Shown: positions 28,762-38,422 of the stretch, in pieces
How the letters are laid out: each line of letters starts with the position of its first letter
How positions within the stretch are numbered: the first letter of the stretch is position 1
NCBI GenBank assembly: GCA_020249505.1
Contig: JADCFN010000011.1
Span: 1-64,000 of the forward strand
Reading direction: 5' to 3'
Length of the DNA: 64,000 nt
From: Roseomonas sp.
GTDB taxonomy: Bacteria; Pseudomonadota; Alphaproteobacteria; Acetobacterales; Acetobacteraceae
Position numbers and translations under genes: made by a program
The notes under the pieces: generated by a model
The model's input: the letters and a program-made list of their open reading frames with translations, nothing else
Databases searched by the model: none
Told to the model about the DNA's origin: nothing

Positions 28762-28921
28762 GGATTTTTCGCTCCTTAGAATCACGCTTGTTGTGATGCG
28801 CTTAAGGAAAGCGCATCCCTGGTTGTGGAACAGTTAACAGGAATGGTTTCGCGGTGATTTTCTTGCTAAGAATTTTTTGGTATTAATCAAAAGTAAAATT
28901 CCCCAACCAAAGGTTCCCGCC

Positions 28922-30124
28922 ATGGTGCAGATCAATGCTGAGCGTTTCCTTGCCGATCTTCATGAGCTGCGCAAAATCGGCGCCTATAAAACGGGCGTGC
29001 ATCGCCCGACCTATTCGCCGCAGGATATGGAAAGCCGCCATTGGCTGATGGAAAGGCTAAAGGAATGCGGGTTGGAAGCGAGCATTGATGGCATTGGCAA
29101 TGTCTATGGTCGCCATAAGGGGCCGGGGCCGCATTTGCTGGTGGGCAGCCATATTGAAAGCCAGAATTACGCGGGCTGGCTGGATGGCGCGCTTGGTGTG
29201 ATGGCCGGCGTTGCCCTGGCGCGCGCTGGCCTGCCCGTAGATGTTGCGGCTTTTGCTGATGAGGAGGGGCATTTCGAAGGTGGCTTCCTTGGCAGCCGTT
29301 CGATTATTGGTGATTTGACGGAAGCGGAAATTGATCGCAGCCGCAGCCGCAATGATGGCACGCCCTTGCGTGATGCGCTGGCGGCGGCAGGGCTGGCCGG
29401 CAAGCCGCGCATGCAATTGGAACCCGGGCGGCATAAGGGTTTCTATGAAATGCATATCGAACAGGGCACGCAGCTTGAAAGCCAAGGGCTACGCGTGGGT
29501 GTGGTGACAGGTATTGTTGCCATTTGGCAATGGCGCATTCAAATCCAGGGGCAACAGGATCACGCCGGCGGCACGACCATGGCGGAACGCAAGGATGCCG
29601 GGCTTTCCGCAGTGCGCTTGCTGGCTGCGATTGATCAGGAATTCCCCCGCATTTGCGGCCCACGCAGCACCTGGACCACAGGGCGCATCAGCCTTGACCC
29701 CGGCGCACCCTCCATTATCCCCGGCAGCGCGGATGTACTGTTCCAATTCCGCGATGTCTCCGTGCCCGTACTGGAACGCATGGAAGCCGGGCTGCGCGCC
29801 TTGGTGCAGGAAAGTAACCGCCGCGAAAAATGCCCCGCGACTCTCACGCAAATGAGCCGCGCGACACCCGCCATTTGCGACCCGGCCATGATGAAGGCTT
29901 TGGATCAGGCGGCGGAAGCCCATGCGCCGGGCTTGTGGCAGCAAATGCCATCAGGGGCTGGGCATGATGCGCAATACATCGCGCGGCTGATGCCCGCATC
30001 CATGATCTTCGTGCCTTCCATTGGCGGTATCAGCCATCATTGGGCGGAAGATACCAAGGATGAGGATTTGGCTTTGGGCTGTCAGGTGCTTGCCAGCGCG
30101 GCGGAGAAATTCCTGGCGGGGTGA
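28922..30124 (+). CDS. M20-family Zn-dependent hydrolase (allantoate amidohydrolase / N-carbamoyl-L-amino-acid hydrolase type)
   Basis: GIGNVYGRHKGPGPHLLVGSHIESQNYAGWLDGALGVMAGVALA...EEGHFEGGFLGSRSIIG...MPSGAGHDAQYIA. Confidence 0.92.
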   Translation: MVQINAERFLADLHELRKIGAYKTGVHRPTYSPQDMESRHWLMERLKECGLEASIDGIGNVYGRHKGPGPHLLVGSHIESQNYAGWLDGALGVMAGVALARAGLPVDVAAFADEEGHFEGGFLGSRSIIGDLTEAEIDRSRSRNDGTPLRDALAAAGLAGKPRMQLEPGRHKGFYEMHIEQGTQLESQGLRVGVVTGIVAIWQWRIQIQGQQDHAGGTTMAERKDAGLSAVRLLAAIDQEFPRICGPRSTWTTGRISLDPGAPSIIPGSADVLFQFRDVSVPVLERMEAGLRALVQESNRREKCPATLTQMSRATPAICDPAMMKALDQAAEAHAPGLWQQMPSGAGHDAQYIARLMPASMIFVPSIGGISHHWAEDTKDEDLALGCQVLASAAEKFLAG

Positions 30125-30139
30125 ATAGCCCCGCTATTC
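30123..30139. terminator. Candidate bidirectional terminator hairpin GAATAG-CCCCG-CTATTC
   Basis: 6-bp inverted repeat in a 9-nt convergent gap, overlapping both stop codons. Confidence 0.3.
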
Positions 30140-31129
30140 CAGCTTGATATTCGCTTCCCGAATCACGCGGCCGAATTTCTCCGTCTCGCTCCGCAGAAAG
30201 GCTTCGGCCTGCGCAGTGGAATTCGGTTGCACCACCATGGCAAGCTGTGTGTAGCGCGCTGCCACTTCGGGGTCCTGCACAACCTCATTCAACGCAGCAT
30301 TCAGTTTTTCAATGATGGCAGCGGGCGTGCGGGTAGGGGCCAGAATGCAATTCCACTCATACGCCTCATAGCCCGCAAGCGTATCGCCAATGGCGGGCAG
30401 ATCCGGGAAGGCCGCGATGCGCCCGCGCCCGGTATGCGCGACCGCACGCACGCGCCCACCCTGCACGAAGGGTAGCGAGACATTTGAATTGCTGAAGAAA
30501 TAACCGACCTGCCCCGCCACCACATCGGTCAAGGCCGGCCCACCACCGCGATAGGGCACATGGTTCACGGTGATGCCCGCAGCGCGCGTGAATAACTCCA
30601 AGGCCAGATGCTGCGCCGATCCATTGCCGGAAGACGCCCAATCGAGCGATCCCGGCCGCGCCTTGGCAAGTGCAATCACATCAGCCAGGGATCGCGGCGC
30701 CTGGGAGGGATGCATCACCAGCAGCATCGGCACCTGCATGGGCACAAAGACCGCCTTCAGATCGGCCAGCGCATCAAAGGAAACGCGGATCAGGAAGGGA
30801 TTGATCGCAAGCGGTGTCGCATCATGCAGCAGCGTATAGCCATCGGGTGCTGCGCGCGCGACTTCCGCGGCACCAATACTGCCGGAAGCGCCGGGGCGGT
30901 TTTCAATCACGAAGGGCTGGCCAAGCTTTTGCGCCAGTTTCGGGAAAATCATGCGCGCTGTGGTATCGGCGCCCCCGCCGGGTGGCCAGGGCACAACAAC
31001 GCGCACCGGGCGATTGGGCCAATCACTGCCCTGCGCCTGGGCGTTGATTGCAAGAAAGGGTGTCGCCAGCAATGCGGAAAGCGCCGCACGACGGCCAGGA
31101 TTTAAACGCGTCATCATGCGTCCCCTCAC
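30134..31129 (-). CDS. Bug/TctC-family substrate-binding protein
   Basis: WPNRPVRVVVPWPPGGGADTTARMIFPKLAQKLGQPFVIENRPGASGSIGAAEVARAAPDGYTLL. Confidence 0.95.
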   Translation of the reverse strand: MRGRMMTRLNPGRRAALSALLATPFLAINAQAQGSDWPNRPVRVVVPWPPGGGADTTARMIFPKLAQKLGQPFVIENRPGASGSIGAAEVARAAPDGYTLLHDATPLAINPFLIRVSFDALADLKAVFVPMQVPMLLVMHPSQAPRSLADVIALAKARPGSLDWASSGNGSAQHLALELFTRAAGITVNHVPYRGGGPALTDVVAGQVGYFFSNSNVSLPFVQGGRVRAVAHTGRGRIAAFPDLPAIGDTLAGYEAYEWNCILAPTRTPAAIIEKLNAALNEVVQDPEVAARYTQLAMVVQPNSTAQAEAFLRSETEKFGRVIREANIKLE

Positions 31130-32736
31130 GCCGCCCGGCGGATAAGGTCGGATGCGCGCTCCGCCAGCATCAGCACTGCCGGATGGATATTGGAAGATGG
31201 CACCAAGGGAAAGACCGAGGCATCCACCACCCGCAAGCCTTGTACGCCACGCACGCGCAATTCCTCATCCACCACGGAACGCTGATCCGCACCCATGCGA
31301 TTGGTGCCGCAAGGGTGATAAACCGTCGTGCCAGCACTGCGGATATAATCCAGCATTTCATCCTCGGAACCCGTACTGGGGCCGGGATATTGTTCGCTTT
31401 CGATCAAGCCGGCGAAAGGCTCGGTTGCGGCAATGCGGCGGCCGAGCTTGGCAGATTCCAGCATGATGCGAATATCGGATGGCGCGGTCAGGTAATTCGC
31501 GCGGATCACGGGCTTGTCTGCCACATTGGGCGAGCGCAGAGTCAAATCACCGCGGCTATCAGGCCGGCAGACGCAGAAATTGAAGGTGAAGCCCGGATGC
31601 TTCGCGAGTGAATTCGCAGAAGTCCCCTGATTGCCGCCCAGGCTGAAATTGACGAATTGGAACTGCACTTCCGGTTCTTCAGACCCCGGCAGCACACGCG
31701 CAAAAAGGCTCGCTTCCGAAGCGCCGACCGCCATCTGGCCCTTGCGGCGCAGCGCCCATTCCAAGCCAAGCCCAGCCGCGCGGATGGGATTGGCCATGAT
31801 TTCATTGAGCGTGCCGCAAGGCTTGGTGCGATAGGCAAAGCGCACCATGAAGTGATCCTGCAAATTCTTGCCGACTTCCGGCGCATTCACCTTCACTTGA
31901 ATGCCCATTTCCTGCAGCGCATTCGCATCACCAATGCCAGACAGCATCAGCATTTTCGGGCTTTCGATGGCACCTGAAGACAGGATCACTTCCCGCCGCG
32001 CGCGATAGGTTTCCTCACCCGCCGGGCCGCGCACCACCACGCCAACGGCGCGGCCATTTTCGATCAGGATACGTTGGCCAAGCCGTTCGGTTTCCACGCG
32101 CAGATTAGGCCGCTTCAAGGCAGGGCGCAGATAAGCCACAGCCGGGCTCCAGCGCCGCCCGCGATGTACATTCAATTGATTGGGCGCAACACCTTCATAC
32201 CAATCGCCATTATTGTCGCGGTTGCGTGTAAATCCCAACTTCACGCAGGCCTCCACAAAGGCGCGGCAACCGGGCGAGGGTTCCGGCACCTCGGCAATCT
32301 GCATCGGGCCATCCTTGCCGCGATATTCGCTCTCAGGCCCCGCGAAGCTTTCCAGCCGCTTGAAGTAAGGCAGGCAGTCTTCATAAGACCAGCCGCGCGC
32401 GCCGGATTGCGACCAGCGATCATAATCGCGCGGGCTGCCGCGCAGAAACACCAGACCATTGACGCTGCCGGAGCCGCCAATCACGCGCCCGCGCGGCCAA
32501 TAGACGCTGCGCCCGCCAAGCTCCCCTTCCGCTTCGGTCTGGTAGTTCCAATCGAATTTCTTCGTCACATAAAGCCGCGCAAAGCCCATGGGGATATGGA
32601 TCCAGGGGTTGCGGTCCCAGGGGCCGGCTTCCAGCATGGTGACACTCGTGCCCGGGTCTTCAGAAAGCCGCGTCGCCAGCACACAGCCGGCCGAGCCCCC
32701 ACCCAGAATGACATAATCCGATTCGTGCTGAGCCAT
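31126..32736 (-). CDS. GMC family oxidoreductase (choline dehydrogenase-like)
   Basis: DYVILGGGSAGCVLATRLSEDPGTSVTMLEAGP...GRVIGGSGSVNGLVFLRG...VYHPCGTNRMG. Confidence 0.96.
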   Translation of the reverse strand: MAQHESDYVILGGGSAGCVLATRLSEDPGTSVTMLEAGPWDRNPWIHIPMGFARLYVTKKFDWNYQTEAEGELGGRSVYWPRGRVIGGSGSVNGLVFLRGSPRDYDRWSQSGARGWSYEDCLPYFKRLESFAGPESEYRGKDGPMQIAEVPEPSPGCRAFVEACVKLGFTRNRDNNGDWYEGVAPNQLNVHRGRRWSPAVAYLRPALKRPNLRVETERLGQRILIENGRAVGVVVRGPAGEETYRARREVILSSGAIESPKMLMLSGIGDANALQEMGIQVKVNAPEVGKNLQDHFMVRFAYRTKPCGTLNEIMANPIRAAGLGLEWALRRKGQMAVGASEASLFARVLPGSEEPEVQFQFVNFSLGGNQGTSANSLAKHPGFTFNFCVCRPDSRGDLTLRSPNVADKPVIRANYLTAPSDIRIMLESAKLGRRIAATEPFAGLIESEQYPGPSTGSEDEMLDYIRSAGTTVYHPCGTNRMGADQRSVVDEELRVRGVQGLRVVDASVFPLVPSSNIHPAVLMLAERASDLIRRAA

Positions 32737-32815
32737 GGCGGCCTTCCCCCTTTGCTTCTGGGGCCAGCATGCCACTACCCCTCGGCAAGCCGCAATCTTG
32801 GTCTATATGAGGGGA

Positions 32816-33295
32816 ATGGAACTTTCCTCGATTTACGGATTTTTGGGCTTTTTGGGTGCCAGCGTCGCGGCGGCCATGTCGGGCGCCGTCTTCACCCCCG
32901 GCCCCTGGTATGACGCGCTGACCAAACCGCGCTGGTGCCCGCCCAATTGGCTGTTTGCGCCGGCCTGGGGGGTGCTGTTCCTGATGATCGCCATTGCCGG
33001 CTGGCTGATCTGGGAAGCCGTGGGCTTCGCCGGCGGCGCGCTGGCGCTTGGGCTTTATGCGCTGCAATTGGTGCTGAATGCCGCCTGGTCCGGCATATTT
33101 TTTGGTATGCGGCGGATGGATTTGGCCTTTGCCGAGCTTTGCCTGCTTTGGCTTTCCATCCTGGCCTGCATCATCGTCTTTTGGCCGATTGATGTCCGCG
33201 CGGCATTGCTGATGGTGCCCTATCTGGCCTGGGTGAGCTTTGCCGGGGCGCTCAATTTCGCCATGTGGCGCCTGAATCCGGGCTTGCCGCGCTGA
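32816..33295 (+). CDS. TspO/MBR family protein
   Basis: Tryptophan-rich: GAVFTPGPWYDALTKPRWCPPNWLFAPAWGVLFLMIAIAGWLIWE...LNAAWSGIFFGM. Confidence 0.93.
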   Translation: MELSSIYGFLGFLGASVAAAMSGAVFTPGPWYDALTKPRWCPPNWLFAPAWGVLFLMIAIAGWLIWEAVGFAGGALALGLYALQLVLNAAWSGIFFGMRRMDLAFAELCLLWLSILACIIVFWPIDVRAALLMVPYLAWVSFAGALNFAMWRLNPGLPR

Positions 33296-33354
33296 CCATT
33301 GCGCCAGGGCGCCGAAGGCGGTGAGATAGGGCGAATAACGCCGGAGCCCACACC

Positions 33355-34857
33355 GTGATCCGCCTTTTCGCCCTTGCCCTTGTTGGGCTGCTCGCCCTGC
33401 CTGCTGGCGCGCAGCATTTGCGCATTGGCATCGCCTCAGACCCCGATGTGCTGGACCCCACACTCTCGCGCAGCGTGGCTGCGCGGCAGATTTTTGCCGC
33501 CATGTGCGACAAGCTGGTGGATATTGATGAAAAGCTGAACATCGTACCGCAGCTGGCAACTGCCTGGCGCTGGGAAGATCAGGGCCGCGCGCTGGTGCTG
33601 ACGCTCAGGCCCGGAGTGCGCTTTCATGATGGCGCGCCGCTGGATGGCGAAGCGGCGGCGATTGGGCTGCGCCGGCACATCGAAACCGCGGCATCCACAC
33701 GCAAGGCGGAATTGGGCCCGGTGCGCGAAGTGGCGGCGACCGGCCCGATGGAGGTCACCATCCGGCTATCCGAGCCCTTCGCGCCCTTGCTGGCGGCGCT
33801 GACAGATCGTGCGGGCATGTTGGTTTCACCGCGTCAGGCGCAGGTGCTGGGTGCGGATTTTCAGCGCGAACCCGCCTGCGCCGGCCCGTTTCGCCTCACG
33901 CGCCGTGTGGCGCAGGACAGGATCGAGCTTGAGCGCTTCAATGAATATTGGAACGCCGCTGCCATTCATGCGCAGCGCGTGACCTATCGCCCGATCACCG
34001 ATGCCACGATCCGCATGGCGAATTTGCGTGCCGGCGCCTTGGATGTGGTGGAACGCATCAGCCCATCAGATGTGGCTGATATTCGCGGCGATCGACGCAC
34101 GCGGTTGGTGGAAGCGCCATCGCTGGCGTCTTTTTACATCGCGATCAATGTTGCGCATGGGCCGGCGGCGAATACGCCCTTGGGGCGGGATGCGCGGGTG
34201 CGCGAAGCCCTGGAACGCGCCATAGATCGGCAGGCGCTGGTGAATGTTGCGTTTGAGGGGCTTTGGCTTCCCGGCAATCAATCCGTGCCCCCGGGCCATG
34301 CCTTTTATGCCAATAGCCAGCCAATCCCGCCACGTGATGTGGCGCGGGCACGCGCGGCTCTGCGCGAAGCCGGGCATGATCGCGTGCGGATGAAGTTATC
34401 CGTTCCGAACACCACGGATTACCTGCAAGCATCAGAAGTGATCCAGGCCATGGCACGCGAAGCCGGGATAGATATCGAATTGCAGGTGATCGAAACGGCG
34501 ACGCTGCTGCGCCAATGGACGGCCGGTGAGTTTGAAGCACTGATCATCCAATGGTCAGGCCGCGTTGATCTGGACCAGAACCTGTATAACTTCAACGCTT
34601 GCGGCCAGGCGCTGAATGGTGGGCGCTATTGTAACCCGGCACTTGATACGCTGCTGAATACGGCGCGGCAGAATGTTGATCCGGCAGCGCGCGCCGCAGC
34701 TTATGAGGCAGCGGCCAGGATTTATCTGGCGGATCGGCCTTATATCTATCTGTGGCACTCGCGCGTCTTGCATGGTGTGGGCGCCGCGATACAAGGTTTG
34801 CAACCGGTGCCCGATGGCATCATCCGTATTCAGGGCCTGACAGGCGCAAGGGGATAG
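33355..34857 (+). CDS. ABC transporter substrate-binding protein, family 5
   Basis: LRIGIASDPDVLDPTLSRSVAARQIFAAMCDKLVDIDEKLNIVPQLATAWRW. Confidence 0.95.
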   Translation: MIRLFALALVGLLALPAGAQHLRIGIASDPDVLDPTLSRSVAARQIFAAMCDKLVDIDEKLNIVPQLATAWRWEDQGRALVLTLRPGVRFHDGAPLDGEAAAIGLRRHIETAASTRKAELGPVREVAATGPMEVTIRLSEPFAPLLAALTDRAGMLVSPRQAQVLGADFQREPACAGPFRLTRRVAQDRIELERFNEYWNAAAIHAQRVTYRPITDATIRMANLRAGALDVVERISPSDVADIRGDRRTRLVEAPSLASFYIAINVAHGPAANTPLGRDARVREALERAIDRQALVNVAFEGLWLPGNQSVPPGHAFYANSQPIPPRDVARARAALREAGHDRVRMKLSVPNTTDYLQASEVIQAMAREAGIDIELQVIETATLLRQWTAGEFEALIIQWSGRVDLDQNLYNFNACGQALNGGRYCNPALDTLLNTARQNVDPAARAAAYEAAARIYLADRPYIYLWHSRVLHGVGAAIQGLQPVPDGIIRIQGLTGARG

Positions 34858-34861
34858 TAGC

Positions 34862-35845
34862 ATGACCGAAACCATGAAGGCGGCGGTAGTTACGGCCGAA
34901 GGCGTGAGGGTGCAGCAAGCGCCGCGTCCCGTACCAGGGCCAGAACAAGTGCTGGTGCGGGTGCGCGCCGCGGGTCTCAATCGCGCTGATCTTGGCGTTG
35001 CGGCTGGGCATGCGCATGGCCGCATGGGGGGTGCCGGCACCATTCTGGGGTTGGAATTTGCCGGTGAGGTTGCCGCAGTGGGCGCCGGCGTTTCCGGCAT
35101 CAAGCCCGGTGATCGCGTGATGTGCGCGGGTTCCGGCGGCTATGCGGAATATGCCATTGCCGATATGGGCCGCGTGCAGCCGGTGCCGGATCGGAACATG
35201 TCCTGGGAAGAAGCCGTGACTTTGCCGGTAGCACTTTCCACCATGCATGATGCGCTGATTTCCAATGGGCGTCTGGCCAAGGGCGAAGCGGTGCTGATCC
35301 TGGGCGCTTCCAGCGGCGTTGGGCTGATGGGCATGCAGATTGCGAGATATATGGGCGCGGGGCTTGTGATAGGCACCTCCACCAATGCCGAACGGCGGGC
35401 GCGGTTGAAGGAATTTGGCGCGGATCATGCGGTGAACACCAATGATGCGGATTGGGCCGATCAGGTGCTGGCGCTGACCGAAGGGCGCGGTGTGCAGCTG
35501 GTGATTGATCAGGTCTCGGGCGGCACCATCAATGCCGCCATGCGCGCCACCGCCATTCTGGGCCGCATTGTGAATGTCGGGCGGCTTGGCGGGGCGCATG
35601 GCGATTTCGATTTTGATCTGCACGCCACGCGCCGCATTGCCTATACCGGTGTGACGCATCGCACGCGCAGTGTCGCGGAGATTCGCGAAGAGGAACGCGT
35701 GGCAAGGCGGGATTTGCGTAAGGGTGTGGATGAAGGCGTGTTTCATTTGCCGATTGACCGCGTCTTTGCGCTTGATGAAGCGGTTGAAGCGCTCGCGCAT
35801 ATGAAGGCCAATGCGCATCTTGGCAAAATCATCCTGAAAACCTGA
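34862..35845 (+). CDS. Zinc-type alcohol dehydrogenase/quinone oxidoreductase family protein
   Basis: MKAAVVTAEGVRVQQAPRPVPGPEQVLVRVRAAGLNRADLG...ILGASSGVGLMGMQIAR. Confidence 0.94.
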   Translation: MTETMKAAVVTAEGVRVQQAPRPVPGPEQVLVRVRAAGLNRADLGVAAGHAHGRMGGAGTILGLEFAGEVAAVGAGVSGIKPGDRVMCAGSGGYAEYAIADMGRVQPVPDRNMSWEEAVTLPVALSTMHDALISNGRLAKGEAVLILGASSGVGLMGMQIARYMGAGLVIGTSTNAERRARLKEFGADHAVNTNDADWADQVLALTEGRGVQLVIDQVSGGTINAAMRATAILGRIVNVGRLGGAHGDFDFDLHATRRIAYTGVTHRTRSVAEIREEERVARRDLRKGVDEGVFHLPIDRVFALDEAVEALAHMKANAHLGKIILKT

Positions 35846-35856
35846 AGGAAACCCCC

Positions 35857-37569
35857 ATGGCACGCGACGCAAGCCTGATCATTCGTGGTGGTACGCTGGT
35901 GGATGGCACCGGCGCGCCGCCTTATGAGGCCGATATCGCCATTGGCGATGGGCGTATTCTGGAAATCGGCAAAATCTCGGCCCGCGCGCCAGAGGAGATT
36001 GACGCAAAAGGGCTGATCGTCACGCCTGGCTTCGTGGATATCCATACCCACTACGATGCCCAAGCGACTTGGAGCAGCCGCCTGCTGTCTTCATCCATCA
36101 ATGGCGTTACCACGGCGCTGCTCGGCAATTGCGGCGTGGGTTTCGCGCCCTGCCGGCCGGACCGGCGCGACATGCTGGTGAAGCTGATGGAGGGTGTGGA
36201 GGATTTGCCGGAGGTTGTGCTAACCGAAGGCCTGCCCTGGAATTGGGAAAGCTTCCCCGAATACATGGATGCGCTTGATGCGCGCCCCTATGACATGGAT
36301 GTCGCCGCCATGGTCACGCATGCGCCCCTGCGCGTGCATGTGATGGGCGAAGCAGCCGAGGCGCATGCGGTGGCCGCCCCTGAACAATGCGCTGAGATGG
36401 CGCGGCTTACCGCAGAAGGCTTGGCCGCCGGCGCACTCGGCTTTTCGACATCGCGCGCCATTGCGCATCGCACCTTGGATGGGCGGCATATCCCCACGCT
36501 TGGCACGCCAGAAGCGGAGTTGGAGACCATCGCGCGCGCCATTCGTGCGCAAGGTTCAGGCTGGATGCAGGTGATTTCGGATTTTGACGATCCGGAAGAT
36601 GAATTCGCACGCCTGCAACGCATTGCGGCAGCTTCGGGCCGGCCGATGACATTCTCGCTCTTGCAACGGGAATCCAAGCCGGGGCTATGGCGCTGGCTGC
36701 TCGACAAAGTGGAAGCGGCGCATGAGGCCGGTGTGCCCATGTATGGCCAGGTGATGGGCCGGCCCGTTGGCTTGATGTTTGGCTTTGAACTTTCGCAGCA
36801 CCCCTTCCTGATGCGTGCTTCCTATCAGGCGATTGCGCATCTACCCTTCGAACAGCGTATCGCTGCGCTGCGTGATCCGGAGTTGCGCGCGCGCATCATT
36901 GCGGAGCCGACCGAAGACCCTGCGCTGCGTGTGCGGCTGAATAATTGGGAAAAGATCTTTGCCCTGGGCGATCCCCCGGATTATGAGCCTCCGCCGGAAA
37001 AATCAGTGGCCGCCATGGCCGCCGCGCGCGGTGTGGACCCGGCGGCGCTTTGCTATGACTTGATGATGGAACAGGATGGCCACGCCATTCTGAACCGGCC
37101 CATTCTGAACTATGCGGATGGAGATTTGACTGCCATTCGCAATATGGTGACGCATCCACACACGCTGATGGGGCTTGGCGATGGTGGCGCGCATGTTGGT
37201 TATATCTGCGATGCATCCTGCATGACGCATATGCTGGTGCATTGGGCGCGCGATCGTGCGCGCGGGCCGCGCCTGCCGCTGGAATTCGTGGTGAAGCGCA
37301 TTTCGCGCGACAATGCCCATGCGCTCGGCCTCAAGGATCGCGGCGTGCTGGCACCAGGCAAGAAGGCCGATATCAATGTGATTGATTTCGGCCGGCTGGG
37401 GCTGGAGATGCCGAAAATGCATTGCGATCTGCCCGCCGGCGGCAAGCGCCTGATCCAAAAAGCCCAGGGCTATGTCGCGACCATTGTGGCCGGCACGCCT
37501 GTTTATCGCGAAGGTGAGGCAACCGATGCGCTGCCTGGGCGTTTGGTGCGGGGCGCCAAGGCAGCGTGA
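35857..37569 (+). CDS. N-acyl-D-amino-acid deacylase-like amidohydrolase
   Basis: LIIRGGTLVDGTGAPPYEADIAIGDGRILEIGKI...TPGFVDIHTHYDAQATW...GDGGAHVGYICDASCMTHML. Confidence 0.93.
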   Translation: MARDASLIIRGGTLVDGTGAPPYEADIAIGDGRILEIGKISARAPEEIDAKGLIVTPGFVDIHTHYDAQATWSSRLLSSSINGVTTALLGNCGVGFAPCRPDRRDMLVKLMEGVEDLPEVVLTEGLPWNWESFPEYMDALDARPYDMDVAAMVTHAPLRVHVMGEAAEAHAVAAPEQCAEMARLTAEGLAAGALGFSTSRAIAHRTLDGRHIPTLGTPEAELETIARAIRAQGSGWMQVISDFDDPEDEFARLQRIAAASGRPMTFSLLQRESKPGLWRWLLDKVEAAHEAGVPMYGQVMGRPVGLMFGFELSQHPFLMRASYQAIAHLPFEQRIAALRDPELRARIIAEPTEDPALRVRLNNWEKIFALGDPPDYEPPPEKSVAAMAAARGVDPAALCYDLMMEQDGHAILNRPILNYADGDLTAIRNMVTHPHTLMGLGDGGAHVGYICDASCMTHMLVHWARDRARGPRLPLEFVVKRISRDNAHALGLKDRGVLAPGKKADINVIDFGRLGLEMPKMHCDLPAGGKRLIQKAQGYVATIVAGTPVYREGEATDALPGRLVRGAKAA

Positions 37570-37589
37570 CGGCTTAGCCCACCGCTGCC
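37560..37589. terminator. Candidate bidirectional hairpin GGCAGCG-tgac-GGC-tta-GCC-cac-CGCTGCC
   Basis: Nested inverted repeat enclosing both convergent stop codons. Confidence 0.35.
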
Positions 37590-38422
37590 GGCAGGCCCGC
37601 CCAGATTTCGTCAAGGCTGAGCGGGCGCGCCATCAGGCCCTGATCGGCGCACCAGCGTGATGCCAGTTCCAACGCTGGGTTCAGCACCGCGCGGCTACGC
37701 GGTGCCGTGCCGGCAGCGTTGAATTGGCGCAGCACTTCAGCCACCAGCGCAGCATCACGCGCATAAGCGCCCTTCATCACCACAAGATGGTTCACGGGCT
37801 TGAAGCCGTAGCGCGCCAGAAAGGCTGCACCCGCTGCTGCGGGGTCTGGGAAGACCGTGCGCACATCATCACCGCCAGGCAATTCGAAACCCATAATGGC
37901 AGCATCAAGCGCGCCGCTTGCGAACATGCCATTCAGGGTTTCGCTGGCGCTGGCACGCTGTACCCAGGGTGGGTCGCGGAAGCTTGGTTCATGCGCGTCT
38001 TCAAACGTCACCCAGCGCATCGCATCCGCACGCAGCCCAAAGCTTTCCTGCAAGACGCCCCTGATCCACATGCCGGTGGTTTGGCTATAGGCGCGCACAC
38101 CAATGCGCTTGCCGACCAAATCGGCGGGGGTTTCAATCCCCCTCCCCGCGCGGCAGAACATCGCCGTTTCCTGAAAGCGTTCCGCCACCACCAGCGGCAG
38201 CAGCACCAAATCGCGCCCGGCGGCTTTCGCCATCAGAAAGGTCGCAATCGCCATTTCGCTGATGTCAAAACGCCCTTCGCGCACCATGGGCGCGAATGCC
38301 TTGCTGATGGGCTTCACCACCTGCATCGCTAGGCTAAGGGTTGCGCTTGCGGTCTCTCCGCGATGCAGCGCCATTGTATGCGGGTAATCATCCACGCAAA
38401 TGGAAAGTATGGCGGCATTCAT
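37574..38422 (-). CDS. 4,5-dihydroxyphthalate decarboxylase-like / periplasmic-binding-protein-fold protein, no evident signal peptide
   Basis: ICVDDYPHTMALHRGE...FDISEMAIATFLMAKAAGRDLVLLPLV...ADLVGKRIGVRAYSQTTGMWIRGVLQESFG. Confidence 0.78.
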   Translation of the reverse strand: MNAAILSICVDDYPHTMALHRGETASATLSLAMQVVKPISKAFAPMVREGRFDISEMAIATFLMAKAAGRDLVLLPLVVAERFQETAMFCRAGRGIETPADLVGKRIGVRAYSQTTGMWIRGVLQESFGLRADAMRWVTFEDAHEPSFRDPPWVQRASASETLNGMFASGALDAAIMGFELPGGDDVRTVFPDPAAAGAAFLARYGFKPVNHLVVMKGAYARDAALVAEVLRQFNAAGTAPRSRAVLNPALELASRWCADQGLMARPLSLDEIWAGLPAAVG

